Source of the DNA: Hydrogenovibrio thermophilus
Lineage (GTDB): Bacteria > Pseudomonadota > Gammaproteobacteria > Thiomicrospirales > Thiomicrospiraceae
Assembly (NCBI RefSeq): GCF_004028275.1
Contig: NZ_CP035033.1
Coordinates: forward strand, 806,001 to 870,000
Length of the DNA: 64,000 nucleotides
Reading direction: 5' to 3'
Shown here: positions 17,923 through 25,792 of the stretch, in pieces
Position numbering within the stretch: the first letter of the stretch is position 1
Layout: the number at the start of each line of letters is the position of its first letter
Program-made: the position numbers and the translations under genes
The notes under the pieces: generated by a model
Told to the model about the DNA's origin: nothing
The model's database searches: none
Seen by the model: only the letters and a program-made list of their open reading frames with translations

Positions 17923-19161
17923 TTAACCGTGGATCACGCGAGTACGGATGGTGCCATCAATGGCTTTCAGTTCCTTCAGGCCGGTTTCACGGTCTTTGGA
18001 ATCCAAATCGATGACCACGTAACCAATTTCGGAATTGGTCTGCAAGTATTGCGCCGCGATGTTGATGTTGTGCTGGCCGAACGATTCGTTGATTTGCGTC
18101 ATGATGCCCGGCTGGTTTCGGTGAATATGCAACAAGCGGCTGCGGTTTTTGTGTTCCGGCAAGGAGACTTCCGGGAAGTTCTTCGCCGATAACGTGGTGC
18201 CGGTGTCGGAGTAACGAACCAATTTGGTGGCCACTTCCTGGCCGATATTTTCCTGGGCTTCTTCCGTGCTGCCGCCGATGTGCGGCGTCAGAATCACATT
18301 GTCGAGGCCTCGCAAAGGGGAGACGAATTCTTCGTTGTTGGATTTCGGTTCCTGTGGGAAAACGTCAATGGCGGCACCGGCCAGGTGACCGGATTTGATG
18401 GCGTCGGCCAAAGCGTCGATATCGACAACGGTACCGCGAGCCGCGTTGATGAAAATCGCGCCTTTTTTCATTTTGGCAAACTCGGCTTCGCCCATCATGT
18501 TCTTGGTTTCATCGGTTTCCGGAACGTGCAGTGAGATGACGTCCGACATCTGTAGCAGGTCATCCAGTGATTTCACTTGGCGCGCATTGCTCAAAGGCAG
18601 TTTGGTTTCGATGTCGTAGAAGTTGACACGCATCCCGATGCTTTCCGCCATGATGCTCAATTGCGTACCGATGTGACCGTATCCGATGATGCCCAGGGTT
18701 TTACCACGGACTTCCACCGAACCGGCGGCGGATTTGTCCCATTCACCACGGTGAACCTTGGCGTTTTTCGCCGGAATGTCTCGTGACAGCAACAAAAGTT
18801 CGCCCAATACCAATTCGGCAACCGAGCGGGTATTGGAGAAAGGCGCGTTGAAAACCGGAATGCCTTTCATCATGGCGGCGCGCAAATCCACCTGGTTGGT
18901 ACCGATACAGAAGCAGCCGATGCCGACCAGCTTCTTGGCGGCGTCCAGAACATCGGCCGTCAAGTTGGTGCGGGAGCGGATACCGATGAAGTGGACGTCG
19001 GCGATTTTGGCTTTCAATTCGTCACCGGAGAGAGACCCCTTGTGGTATTCGATGTTGTAGTAGCCGTTTTCATTGAATACGTCAGTGGCGGTTTGGTGTG
19101 GGCCTTCCAGTAGAAGGATTTTGATCTTATCTTTGGCAAGAGATTTGGATTTGTTGCTCAT
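17923..19161 (-). CDS. serA: D-3-phosphoglycerate dehydrogenase
   Basis: First enzyme of serine synthesis, 412 residues, the E. coli-type form with a single C-terminal ACT domain (about residues 340-412) for serine feedback. The NAD-binding G-Y-G-H-I-G segment, the R-G-T-V-V-D substrate loop and catalytic T-P-H-I-G-G-S-T are intact. Known side activity of this family: reduction of 2-oxoglutarate to D-2-hydroxyglutarate. The next gene on the strand encodes the enzyme type that reoxidises that product. ATG 19161. Confidence 0.95.
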   Translation of the reverse strand: MSNKSKSLAKDKIKILLLEGPHQTATDVFNENGYYNIEYHKGSLSGDELKAKIADVHFIGIRSRTNLTADVLDAAKKLVGIGCFCIGTNQVDLRAAMMKGIPVFNAPFSNTRSVAELVLGELLLLSRDIPAKNAKVHRGEWDKSAAGSVEVRGKTLGIIGYGHIGTQLSIMAESIGMRVNFYDIETKLPLSNARQVKSLDDLLQMSDVISLHVPETDETKNMMGEAEFAKMKKGAIFINAARGTVVDIDALADAIKSGHLAGAAIDVFPQEPKSNNEEFVSPLRGLDNVILTPHIGGSTEEAQENIGQEVATKLVRYSDTGTTLSAKNFPEVSLPEHKNRSRLLHIHRNQPGIMTQINESFGQHNINIAAQYLQTNSEIGYVVIDLDSKDRETGLKELKAIDGTIRTRVIHG

Positions 19162-19351
19162 CGGGTTTTCAAAGCCTTACATTCAAAAGAGAAATTATAA
19201 AAGATTTGGTTTAAATTGTAGAGAGAACTCAAACAATTTCAGTGTGTTATCGTTTTGTGTCCAGTCGCTTTTTGCAAGCGACCGGTGTTTGCCGGTTTCT
19301 GCCCGAGTTATAAGGAGAGAAGAACGGGAGGCGGAAACCGTCGAGAATGGC

Positions 19352-19651
19352 TTACTTGGCTTTTTGAGAAGCGTAGTAGTCCGCCAGTTCTTTGATTTCC
19401 TTGTCGCTCAGGTTTTTCGCGAAAGCTTGCATGGTCGCGTCCTTGCGGAAACCATCTCTAAAGTCCTTCAGCGCCTTTTCAAGGTACTGGGCGTGTTGTC
19501 CGGCCAATTTCGGAAAATTTGGGACAACGCTGTTTCCATCGACACCGTGACAGCCGACACAGGTTTTCGCTTTAGCCGGCATGTCGGCGGCAAACGCTGC
19601 TTGGCTGAACAATAGGCCGCTGGAGAAGGCGATTAAAAATAGTTTTTTCAT
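19352..19651 (-). CDS. Small class I cytochrome c
   Basis: A 99-residue periplasmic monoheme cytochrome. Signal peptide about residues 1-21 (M-K-K-L-F-L-I..., cleavage after A-F-A-A); heme motif C-V-G-C-H; C-terminal Met ligand candidate in A-T-M-Q-A-F. An upstream in-frame start at 19759 would overlap the terminator of the neighbouring gene and destroy the signal peptide, so ATG 19651 is chosen. It resembles soluble cytochrome c553/c5-like electron carriers between the bc1 complex and oxidases; the partner cannot be told from sequence. A tandem relative lies upstream. Confidence 0.85.
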   Translation of the reverse strand: MKKLFLIAFSSGLLFSQAAFAADMPAKAKTCVGCHGVDGNSVVPNFPKLAGQHAQYLEKALKDFRDGFRKDATMQAFAKNLSDKEIKELADYYASQKAK

Positions 19652-19763
19652 AGCTTTAACTCGCTTTGATTGTTTTTGGATGCGCTTATTAAAAACGATT
19701 CCGGCAGTCAGGTCAAGAAAGACGGGATGCCGGTCAGGTCGGTCGTGCAAAATGCACAAACAA

Positions 19764-19789
19764 AAAAAGCCGCATGGAAGCGGCTTTTT
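19764..19789. terminator. Terminator between the two cytochrome c genes
   Basis: Perfect 10-bp stem AAAAAGCCGC (19764-19773) with GCGGCTTTTT (19780-19789), loop ATGGAA. On the minus strand it ends the 19812-20120 cytochrome transcript, so the two cytochromes are likely separate units. Confidence 0.88.
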
Positions 19790-19811
19790 CGACTTTAAGT
19801 AGCGAGGCTAA

Positions 19812-20120
19812 TTAAAGTGTTTGGACGTAAGCCGCGATGTTTTCAATGTCAGCGTCAGAAAGACCCGCTGCCATTGGCGCCATCATGGAAGTCATTGGAC
19901 CAACTTGCTCACCGGCTTTGTATTTGTGTAGTTTAGCAACGATGTCAGCGGCAGGTTGACCAGCTAGTTTTGGTCCAACACCACCTTCACCAGCTGCACC
20001 GTGACAACCTACACAAGTAGAGTAAGCGGCTTGACCAGCTGTAGCGTCACCTGCTGCGTTGGCAGCAGAACCGAAAGCAATCAAAGAAGTTGCAGATAAT
20101 GCAAGTAGTAATTTTTTCAT
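19812..20120 (-). CDS. Cytochrome c, likely highly expressed
   Basis: A 102-residue monoheme cytochrome: signal peptide about residues 1-22 (cleavage after A-N-A), C-V-G-C-H heme site, and several methionines in M-T-S-M-M-A-P-M that could supply the axial ligand. Homologous to its neighbour at 19352 (shared T-C-V-G-C-H-G, P-K-L-A-G-Q and terminal A-x-Y motifs). Codon choice (GGT, GCA, GCT, GAA) differs from most neighbours and matches the ribosomal and acpP genes here, a sign of high expression. Strong TAGGAGAG ribosome site and a clear promoter support this. Confidence 0.88.
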   Translation of the reverse strand: MKKLLLALSATSLIAFGSAANAAGDATAGQAAYSTCVGCHGAAGEGGVGPKLAGQPAADIVAKLHKYKAGEQVGPMTSMMAPMAAGLSDADIENIAAYVQTL

Positions 20121-20172
20121 TTTTGTACTCTCCTAAGCACGATAAAAAAAGTCGGGTTTTACCCTGGGTGCA

Positions 20173-20201
20173 ATTACAAACGAATTCATAACATTAGTCA
20201 A
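20173..20201 (-). promoter_or_regulatory. Promoter of the 19812-20120 cytochrome c gene
   Basis: On the minus strand: -35 TTGACT (20201-20196), exactly 17 bp, -10 TGTAAT (20178-20173). It fits a sigma-70 promoter about 45 bases upstream of the start. Confidence 0.7.
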
Positions 20202-20376
20202 GCCTAAAACCTGAAGGAAGCTTGAAAGAGCGCCAATGTATGGAGCCTTGTTGGCGTTTTTTTGACAAGTGTTGAGAAAGTATGGATGAAGGTTTGTTTA
20301 AGCTTTTATGAACGGCGACTTTTTCAACTTCAGCATCGCCTGATTCGGTGGAAAACGGACGATTAAAACTCCGATT

Positions 20377-20396
20377 ATGGTATAACCTTATACCAT
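20377..20396. promoter_or_regulatory. Perfect inverted repeat, likely operator
   Basis: ATGGTATAA-CC-TTATACCAT, two perfect 9-bp arms with a 2-bp spacer, 26 bases before the small membrane protein at 20422. It includes a TATAAC that could be a -10. No T run follows, so it is an operator candidate rather than a terminator. The binding regulator is not evident nearby. Confidence 0.6.
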
Positions 20397-20421
20397 TGAA
20401 AGCAAAGCGGAGACGTCCGAT

Positions 20422-20598
20422 ATGATTATAAAAGTCTGGTTGTTCATTATTGTATTGACGATTGCCAGTTGGTACTTATTGAAGCTGGCCGGTAAGCCGT
20501 TTCACCTTGGGTGGGTGTTTCTGTTCTGGGTGGTTACGATTCTGGGCGGCACGGCATTTTTCTATATGATTTCCGTGTGGTTTGTGTCCAACCAGTGA
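20422..20598 (+). CDS. 58-residue membrane protein of unknown function
   Basis: Small ORF with a GGAG ribosome site 9 bases before ATG 20422. The peptide has two hydrophobic helices (about residues 4-21 and 31-54) joined by a short K-L-A-G-K-P-F-H loop, and ends W-F-V-S-N-Q. I do not recognise it. It is preceded by a perfect 20-bp inverted repeat that looks like an operator and is convergent with fbpB (12 bases between stops). The ribosome site, membrane-protein composition and dedicated upstream site argue that it is real. Confidence 0.65.
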   Translation: MIIKVWLFIIVLTIASWYLLKLAGKPFHLGWVFLFWVVTILGGTAFFYMISVWFVSNQ

Positions 20599-20610
20599 CG
20601 TCAATTGTCT

Positions 20611-22227
20611 TTAGTGTGATATGGGGCGGCGCTTTTCGGCCCGCGCTCGCAATACTTCAATAATGACCAGGCCTGCCAGGCCGATGCCCATCAATACCAA
20701 GGCCGGTAACGCGGCCGCTTCATATAAACCTTCCGTACTGAGTTCAAAAGTCCGCACCGCCAAAGTGTCCCATCCGAACGGGCGCAATAGATAGGTGGCC
20801 GGTAACTCTTTGAGAATGTCCAGCGTCACCAAAAACAATGCTGTTAATAGGCCTGGGGTCAGTAAAGGCCAGTAGATACGTTTGAACAATTCAAGCGGAG
20901 AAGCTCCTAGGTTCCGTGCCGCTTCGCTGATGGACGGTTTGATGGTTTTGAAACTGCTCTCCACCGGGCCGAAGGCCACAGCCATAAAACGCACCATATA
21001 GGCGATGACCAGTGCAAACAGGCCGCTGCTGAACCATAAACCACCATCGAGTAGGCCGTCCACTTCAAACAGGAACAACATGACGCCAACGGCCAGTACT
21101 GAACCGGGCAAAGCGTAGCCTAATGTTGTGAAGCGGATGCCGAAAGTTTGCAGGCGGCTCAACGGATGGTTGTGAATAACGGCATTGAGAATCAGGGCAA
21201 TCAACACCGTCAGCAACGCGGAGAAGACTGCCAGGATTAAACTGTTTCCGATCCATTCGCTGAGGCGAGGGTCCCAACCGCTAAAGGATTGGTAGGCCCA
21301 CAGGGAGAGTTGTATTAGCGGTAAGCCGAAGGCGAGCAATAGAACACCCGACAGGTAACCCCAGGTTGCAATGGCTTTGACACCCTGCAGGCGGTAGCGG
21401 GTTTGCTGCCTTGGCAAACCACTGTGAAACGCACGTTTGCCGCGTTGGTAGTGTTCCAATGCAATCAGCGTCGCGGCAATGATGAGGAGCAGCGTTGACA
21501 ACTGAGCGGCGGTTTCCAATGAGCGATAATCCACCCAACTGGAGTAGATCGCTGTGGTGAAGGTGTCGTAGTTGAAAATGGCGACGGTGCCAAAGTCGGC
21601 TAGGACTTCCATCAGTGCGAGCGACAACCCGGCAATGACGGCGGGGCGTGCCAGCGGCAGTGAAACACGCCAAAAGGCGCGAAACGGGGAGTCACCAAGG
21701 CTGCGGGCCGCTTCGGTGTAGTTGGGCGGTTGAGCCAGAAAGGCGCTTCGGGTCAACAGATAGACATAGGGATAGAACACCAAACTCATGATGAAGGCTA
21801 CGCCCCAGACGCCTTCGCGGATGTCGAGACCACCTTGCATATTGAGCGTGTCACGGAAAAAGGATTGTACCGGACCGGCGTAGTCGAACACTCCTAAAAA
21901 CACAAACGCCAGCACGTAAGCGGGCACGGCGAACGGCAGGAAGAGTAGCCACTCAAACCAGCGGCGCCCGGGAAATTCACACCGGGTCACCAGCCAGGCG
22001 AGACTGATGCCAAGCACGCCAGTGCCGATGGCCACGCCCAACAATAATTGGAAAGTGTTTCCAAGCAGCTCGAGTAGCAGGTTGTCCGACAGGTGTTGCC
22101 AGAGCCCGCTGTCAATACGGTGCCAGGAAAAGCCCAGGCTCAGTATGGGCAGGGAAATGAGCAGTATCAACGCCCAGAGTGCCAGTTTGGAAAACAGGGT
22201 AAAGGGTTTCAAAGCCGACCTTTTCAT
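20611..22227 (-). CDS. fbpB: Ferric iron ABC transporter permease
   Basis: A 538-residue inner-membrane permease with two fused MetI-like halves and about 12 hydrophobic helices, as in FbpB/FutB/HitB. The EAA-loop motifs are visible in both halves: E-A-A-R-S-L-G-D-S-P near residue 175 and E-A-A-R-N-L-G-A-S-P near residue 440. It moves Fe(III) released by the binding protein across the membrane. It is last in the fbpC-fbpA-fbpB order on the minus strand, after a 218-base gap that contains a terminator and an iterated palindrome. Two motif copies lie in its 3' region. Confidence 0.9.
   Translation of the reverse strand: MKRSALKPFTLFSKLALWALILLISLPILSLGFSWHRIDSGLWQHLSDNLLLELLGNTFQLLLGVAIGTGVLGISLAWLVTRCEFPGRRWFEWLLFLPFAVPAYVLAFVFLGVFDYAGPVQSFFRDTLNMQGGLDIREGVWGVAFIMSLVFYPYVYLLTRSAFLAQPPNYTEAARSLGDSPFRAFWRVSLPLARPAVIAGLSLALMEVLADFGTVAIFNYDTFTTAIYSSWVDYRSLETAAQLSTLLLIIAATLIALEHYQRGKRAFHSGLPRQQTRYRLQGVKAIATWGYLSGVLLLAFGLPLIQLSLWAYQSFSGWDPRLSEWIGNSLILAVFSALLTVLIALILNAVIHNHPLSRLQTFGIRFTTLGYALPGSVLAVGVMLFLFEVDGLLDGGLWFSSGLFALVIAYMVRFMAVAFGPVESSFKTIKPSISEAARNLGASPLELFKRIYWPLLTPGLLTALFLVTLDILKELPATYLLRPFGWDTLAVRTFELSTEGLYEAAALPALVLMGIGLAGLVIIEVLRARAEKRRPISH
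20667..20675. repeat. CCAGGCCTG iterated palindrome (9/10)
   Basis: CCAGGCCTGC inside the 3' end of fbpB; left flank TGA matches other copies. Read as Ala-Gly-Leu-Val. Confidence 0.75.
20849..20856. repeat. AGGCCTGG iterated palindrome core (8/10)
   Basis: TAGGCCTGGG inside fbpB, read as Pro-Gly-Leu on the coding strand. Confidence 0.6.
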
Positions 22228-22368
22228 CGTTGTCTGGTGTTTGTCATGGAGTGTTAGGCCATCCGGTTACCGGCATCCGTGCCGAAAGTCGTTATTTTAA
22301 TCCGTTACAGCTTGGAATCCTATGATTTTCAGGTAATCGGGTCACCGTGGTGATGACATCTTCAAAAG

Positions 22369-22377
22369 CAGGCCTGG
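22369..22377. repeat. CAGGCCTGG iterated palindrome (9/10)
   Basis: Intergenic copy between fbpA and fbpB with flanks AAAAG and GCGTTTT matching the extended consensus. Confidence 0.75.
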
Positions 22378-22386
22378 GCGTTTTAC

Positions 22387-22412
22387 AAAAAAAAGCCCTT
22401 TTAAAAAGGGCT
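22387..22412 (-). terminator. Intercistronic terminator between fbpA and fbpB
   Basis: On the minus strand AGCCCTTTTTAAAAGGGCT (22412-22394) is followed by a run of Ts. It would cut transcription after fbpA and lower fbpB expression relative to the binding protein. Confidence 0.8.
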
Positions 22413-22445
22413 GAATGTCTTAGGAGAACGGTTACGGTTGTCCGG

Positions 22446-23474
22446 TTATTTATAATTGGCTTTCTGCATCAGTTTGACGGCTTCGGCCTGGCGTTTGCCG
22501 ACAATCGCCAGGTTGAGGTCGTCGGCTTTAAAGCTGCCCCAGCTGGCGACTTGCGGATCCAGCGGGATTTTCGGGTTGGCCGGGTATTCTTTGTTGGCAC
22601 CGCCGAATTGTTTTTGCGCCGTGTCGGAGGTTAGCCAGTTCAACAGTTTTTGAGCGGCTTCTCGGTGTTGGGCGTGCTTTAGAATGCCGGCTCCGGAGAC
22701 GTTGATGTGTGTGCCGTAACTGTTTTGGTTGGCCCAGAACAGTTTGATTTTTGTTTGCGGGTTCTTGTCTTGCATGCGGCCGTAGTAGTAAGTGTTGACG
22801 ATGCCGACATCGCATTGACCGGCTTCAATGGCCTTCAATACTTGCGAGTCTTTAGCCTGTGGCTTCGCGGCAAGGTTGCTTACCCAGCCGGTAAGAACTT
22901 GTTCGGTTTTGGTCGCGCCGTCGTGGTCGATCATCGCCGCTACCAGCGATTTGTTATACACCTTTTTCGACGTGCGAAGGCACAGCTTTCCGTGCCAGGC
23001 GTTGTTTGCCAGAGCTTCGTAGCTTGACAGTTCGGAGGGCTGAACGCGTTCGGAGTGATACACGATGGTTCTGGCGCGCACCGATAGACCGGTCCATAGA
23101 TTGTCCGGGTCTCTCAGGTGAGCCGGGATTTTTGCTTGAATTCGATCGACGTTCATGGGTTGGAATAACCCTTGTTGGGCGGCATACCACAGGTTGCCGG
23201 CGTCAACGGTCATGAAAATGTCCGCTTGGGTGCGCTCGCCTTCGGCTTTCAAGCGCTCAATCAAGGCGTTGGCTTTACCGGTTTGTAAGGTCACCGGAAT
23301 GCCGGTTTCCTTTGTGAACTGGTCGAACAGCGGCTTGATCAAGTGCTCTTTTCGAGAAGAATACACCACCAGTTCGTCATCGGCATAGGCTAGTTGAGAG
23401 GTGCCGAGCATTGCCAGGCTGGCAATGGAGAATAAAGTGGTGGCGAAAGCGTGTTTCAATGAACGTTTTTTCAC
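22446..23474 (-). CDS. fbpA: Ferric iron-binding periplasmic protein
   Basis: A 342-residue type II periplasmic binding protein. Signal peptide about residues 1-31 (M-K-K-R-S..., cleavage after A-Y-A). The mature start D-E-L-V-V-Y-S-S-R-K-E-H matches FbpA/FutA. The iron-binding tyrosines are likely those in V-N-T-Y-Y-Y-G-R, preceded by G-I-V. It collects Fe(III) and delivers it to FbpB. The family also includes some thiamine and phosphonate binders, but Y-S-S-R and the Tyr triplet favour iron, as does the Fur box upstream. Confidence 0.9.
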   Translation of the reverse strand: MKKRSLKHAFATTLFSIASLAMLGTSQLAYADDELVVYSSRKEHLIKPLFDQFTKETGIPVTLQTGKANALIERLKAEGERTQADIFMTVDAGNLWYAAQQGLFQPMNVDRIQAKIPAHLRDPDNLWTGLSVRARTIVYHSERVQPSELSSYEALANNAWHGKLCLRTSKKVYNKSLVAAMIDHDGATKTEQVLTGWVSNLAAKPQAKDSQVLKAIEAGQCDVGIVNTYYYGRMQDKNPQTKIKLFWANQNSYGTHINVSGAGILKHAQHREAAQKLLNWLTSDTAQKQFGGANKEYPANPKIPLDPQVASWGSFKADDLNLAIVGKRQAEAVKLMQKANYK

Positions 23475-23514
23475 AAGGCGCTCCTGGTATAAGTATCGGT
23501 TTTCTCGGCGGCGT

Positions 23515-24177
23515 TTAGGCCGCCGTGGGATTGGCGAATTGGATTTTGGATGCGGTCAGTGTGCCGTAGTGGTCGCAGAGGGTTTGCGCATCGGTCTCGT
23601 CATGGGTGACCAATAACGCCGGAGTGTTTTCCTGCTTCAACCACTGGCGGGTTTCTTCCGCCAAACGGTGGCGCAAGGCCGGATCCAGGTTGGAGAAAGG
23701 TTCGTCCAATAATACCAATGCCGGCTTCGGTGCCAAGGCGCGAGCCAAGGCCACGCGCTGTTGTTGACCGCCGGAGATTTCGTGCGGGTAACGGTTTGCC
23801 AAGTCGTTCAAGTGAATCATGGTCAAGAGTTCGTCGACACGACGACGTTGTTCGGTTTTGGATTGACCGCGCAGACCGAAGGCGATGTTTTCCGCAACCG
23901 TCAGGTGTGGAAAGAGGGCATGATCCTGGAACACCATGCTGATATTACGTTTTTCCGGTGGCAAGGATTGGCCATCGCACGCCAGACAACGGTCGTTGAC
24001 GGTGATGACGCCGGATTGGATTGGCGTGAAACCGGCAATAGAGCGCAATAGGGTCGTCTTGCCGCAACCGCTCGGGCCCAATAGCCCGATGATTTCGCCG
24101 GCGGCAAACGATAGGGTGAACTCCTTGAACAAGGCTTGCTGACCCAAATTAATGCAGACTTTATCCAGTTCGACCAT
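23515..24177 (-). CDS. fbpC: Iron ABC transporter ATP-binding protein (short)
   Basis: ATPase of the transporter, first gene of the operon. Walker A G-P-S-G-C-G-K-T-T, Q-loop F-Q-D-H-A-L-F-P-H-L, signature S-G-G-Q-Q-Q-R, and Walker B L-V-L-L-D-E-P are complete, and the H-loop T-H-D-E is present. At 220 residues it lacks the roughly 120-residue C-terminal TOBE regulatory domain of typical FbpC (about 350). The following fbpA starts 41 bases on, so this is not a frameshift remnant within the operon. Start ATG 24177, under the Fur-box promoter. Confidence 0.88.
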   Translation of the reverse strand: MVELDKVCINLGQQALFKEFTLSFAAGEIIGLLGPSGCGKTTLLRSIAGFTPIQSGVITVNDRCLACDGQSLPPEKRNISMVFQDHALFPHLTVAENIAFGLRGQSKTEQRRRVDELLTMIHLNDLANRYPHEISGGQQQRVALARALAPKPALVLLDEPFSNLDPALRHRLAEETRQWLKQENTPALLVTHDETDAQTLCDHYGTLTASKIQFANPTAA

Positions 24178-24222
24178 GTTGCGATTCCATTCTTAATACG
24201 TTAGTCACTAAGATTGGTAACA

Positions 24223-24251
24223 ATATTAAAGAAAATGAGAGTAATTTTCAA
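24223..24251 (-). promoter_or_regulatory. fbpCAB promoter
   Basis: On the minus strand: -35 TTGAAA (24251-24246), 17 bp, -10 TAATAT (24228-24223). The Fur box fills the spacer, as expected for iron repression. Confidence 0.8.
24231..24249. promoter_or_regulatory. Fur box
   Basis: GAAAATGAGAGTAATTTTC matches the 19-bp Fur consensus GATAATGATAATCATTATC at 14 positions and has perfect 6-bp outer arms (GAAAAT/ATTTTC is one base short of fully symmetric placement). It overlaps the promoter elements of fbpC. Confidence 0.8.
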
Positions 24252-24330
24252 TATCAAGAAGAATAAAATCTTTTAACGATGGATAAGATGCTTTTGGGAT
24301 GAAATCAATGGGTGTGTTTGATCCGGTCGT

Positions 24331-25356
24331 TCAGTGGGGTTCGTTAGCGAACTCTTCACGTAACCGCTGGAAGCTTTGGTAGCGGGAATAGTGCAGTTCG
24401 CCGTCTTCAACCGCTTGGCGAATCGCACAGTTGGGTTCGGTGGTATGGGTGCAATTATTGAATTTGCACTGGCCTAGAAAGGGCGCGAAATCCGGGTAAG
24501 CGGCTTCCAGCTCGTGCAATTCGCATGGCATCGGGCTGAATTGACGCACGCCGGGCGAGTCGATGATGTTTCCGGCGTGCCCCGGGTTGACGTCGGCTTC
24601 CTCCGGTAGATGGTACAAAATGCTGTTGGTGGTGGTGTGTTTGCCCAGTCCGGTGGATTCCGACAGGGCGCTGGTTTTGATGTCGATGTCGGGAATCAGG
24701 GCTTTAATGAGTGACGATTTTCCCGCACCGGACGGGCCGACAAAGACACTGTTTTTGCCGGTTAGCAAGGTTCTTAATGCCTCGATGCCATCCCCGCTTT
24801 CAGCCGATACCGGCAGAATATCCAGCCCCAATTCGTCATAGGGAAGTAAGAGTTCGGCAATGGCTTCCCAGTGTTCATCGGACGCCATCAAGTCGATTTT
24901 ATTAATCAGAATCAGCACCGGCAAGTGCATTTGATGGGCGGTGACCAGGTAACGGTCGATCATGTCCGGGTGAACGCCCGGTTCGATGGGGGCGACAATG
25001 CCTAAGAGGTCGATATTGGCGGCCACCATGCGCTTTTGACCGCGAAAACCGGGGCGACTGAGTTCCTGATGGCGTGGGTCGGCCGCGACGACCACGCCGG
25101 TGTTGGGTTCAATGTCGGCCTGCCAGGTGACGGTGTCGCCGGCCACCAGCTTGCCCAGGTGTTGGCGTACGGCGCAGTTGTGGAGTTGGCCGTCTTCGGA
25201 CTCCACCAGCAGACGTTTGCCGAAGTTGGTAATGACCAGGCCTGGTCGTTTTTCACCCAGTTGGGAATCGCCGACCGTTTCCGTGGCGGTGCGCTCCTGA
25301 TGTTGCTTTTGCTTCACCCGGCGCTGTTGTTGTTGGTTGAGTTTGCGTTTCGCCAC
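24331..25356 (-). CDS. rsgA: Ribosome small subunit-dependent GTPase A
   Basis: Late 30S assembly GTPase, 341 residues. The order is an N-terminal basic segment (K-R-K-L-N-Q-Q-Q-Q-R-R), an OB fold (about 40-105), a circularly permuted GTPase domain (N-K-I-D before G-P-S-G-A-G-K-S-S and D-S-P-G), and a C-terminal zinc knuckle (C-x-F-N-N-C-T-H...C). An exact iterated palindrome lies early in the gene (Arg-Pro-Gly-Leu-Val). phhB is 25 bases upstream on the same strand. Confidence 0.95.
   Translation of the reverse strand: MAKRKLNQQQQRRVKQKQHQERTATETVGDSQLGEKRPGLVITNFGKRLLVESEDGQLHNCAVRQHLGKLVAGDTVTWQADIEPNTGVVVAADPRHQELSRPGFRGQKRMVAANIDLLGIVAPIEPGVHPDMIDRYLVTAHQMHLPVLILINKIDLMASDEHWEAIAELLLPYDELGLDILPVSAESGDGIEALRTLLTGKNSVFVGPSGAGKSSLIKALIPDIDIKTSALSESTGLGKHTTTNSILYHLPEEADVNPGHAGNIIDSPGVRQFSPMPCELHELEAAYPDFAPFLGQCKFNNCTHTTEPNCAIRQAVEDGELHYSRYQSFQRLREEFANEPH
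25236..25245. repeat. CCAGGCCTGG iterated palindrome (exact)
   Basis: Exact copy in rsgA with right flank TCGTTTTT; read as Pro-Gly-Leu-Val on the coding strand. Confidence 0.85.
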
Positions 25357-25380
25357 GAAGGTTTCTTTGGTTAAGGGGGG

Positions 25381-25722
25381 TTAAGCCAGCAAAGCGTCGA
25401 TTTTGGCGGCCAGAATAAAATCGTTTTGACTCAGTCCTTTGATATTGTGGGTGGTCAGAGTGATTTTGCATTGATTATACCCAAAGCACACTTCCGGATG
25501 ATGATCTTCTTTGTGCGCCACCCAGGTGACGGCGTTCACAAACGCCACGGTTTGGTGGTAGTTTTTGAAGGAGAAGGTCTTGGTGAGCGTCAGGTAATCC
25601 AACGGCACATCCCAGCCCGGCATTTGTGAGAGGTAGCTCTCAATAGTGGGGATAATCAATGGCTTGCTGCCTTTTTCGATGTCGGTGCAGGATTGGTCTT
25701 TTAGTGGCAATTCGTGTGTCAT
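25381..25722 (-). CDS. phhB: 4a-hydroxytetrahydrobiopterin dehydratase (PCD/DCoH family)
   Basis: A 113-residue protein with the pterin-4a-carbinolamine dehydratase signature K-E-D-H-H-P-E-V and the later T-T-H. PCD recycles the pterin cofactor of aromatic amino acid hydroxylases. No phenylalanine hydroxylase is in the window; in many bacteria the protein stands alone and serves molybdopterin or folate-related chemistry or as a stability factor. It precedes rsgA in the same direction. Confidence 0.9.
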   Translation of the reverse strand: MTHELPLKDQSCTDIEKGSKPLIIPTIESYLSQMPGWDVPLDYLTLTKTFSFKNYHQTVAFVNAVTWVAHKEDHHPEVCFGYNQCKITLTTHNIKGLSQNDFILAAKIDALLA

Positions 25723-25792
25723 AAATTACGGTTCCTGTGTTTGATCTCGTTAATAACGTTGCGCTTGATCGCTTTCAATAGGGACTAGCGCT

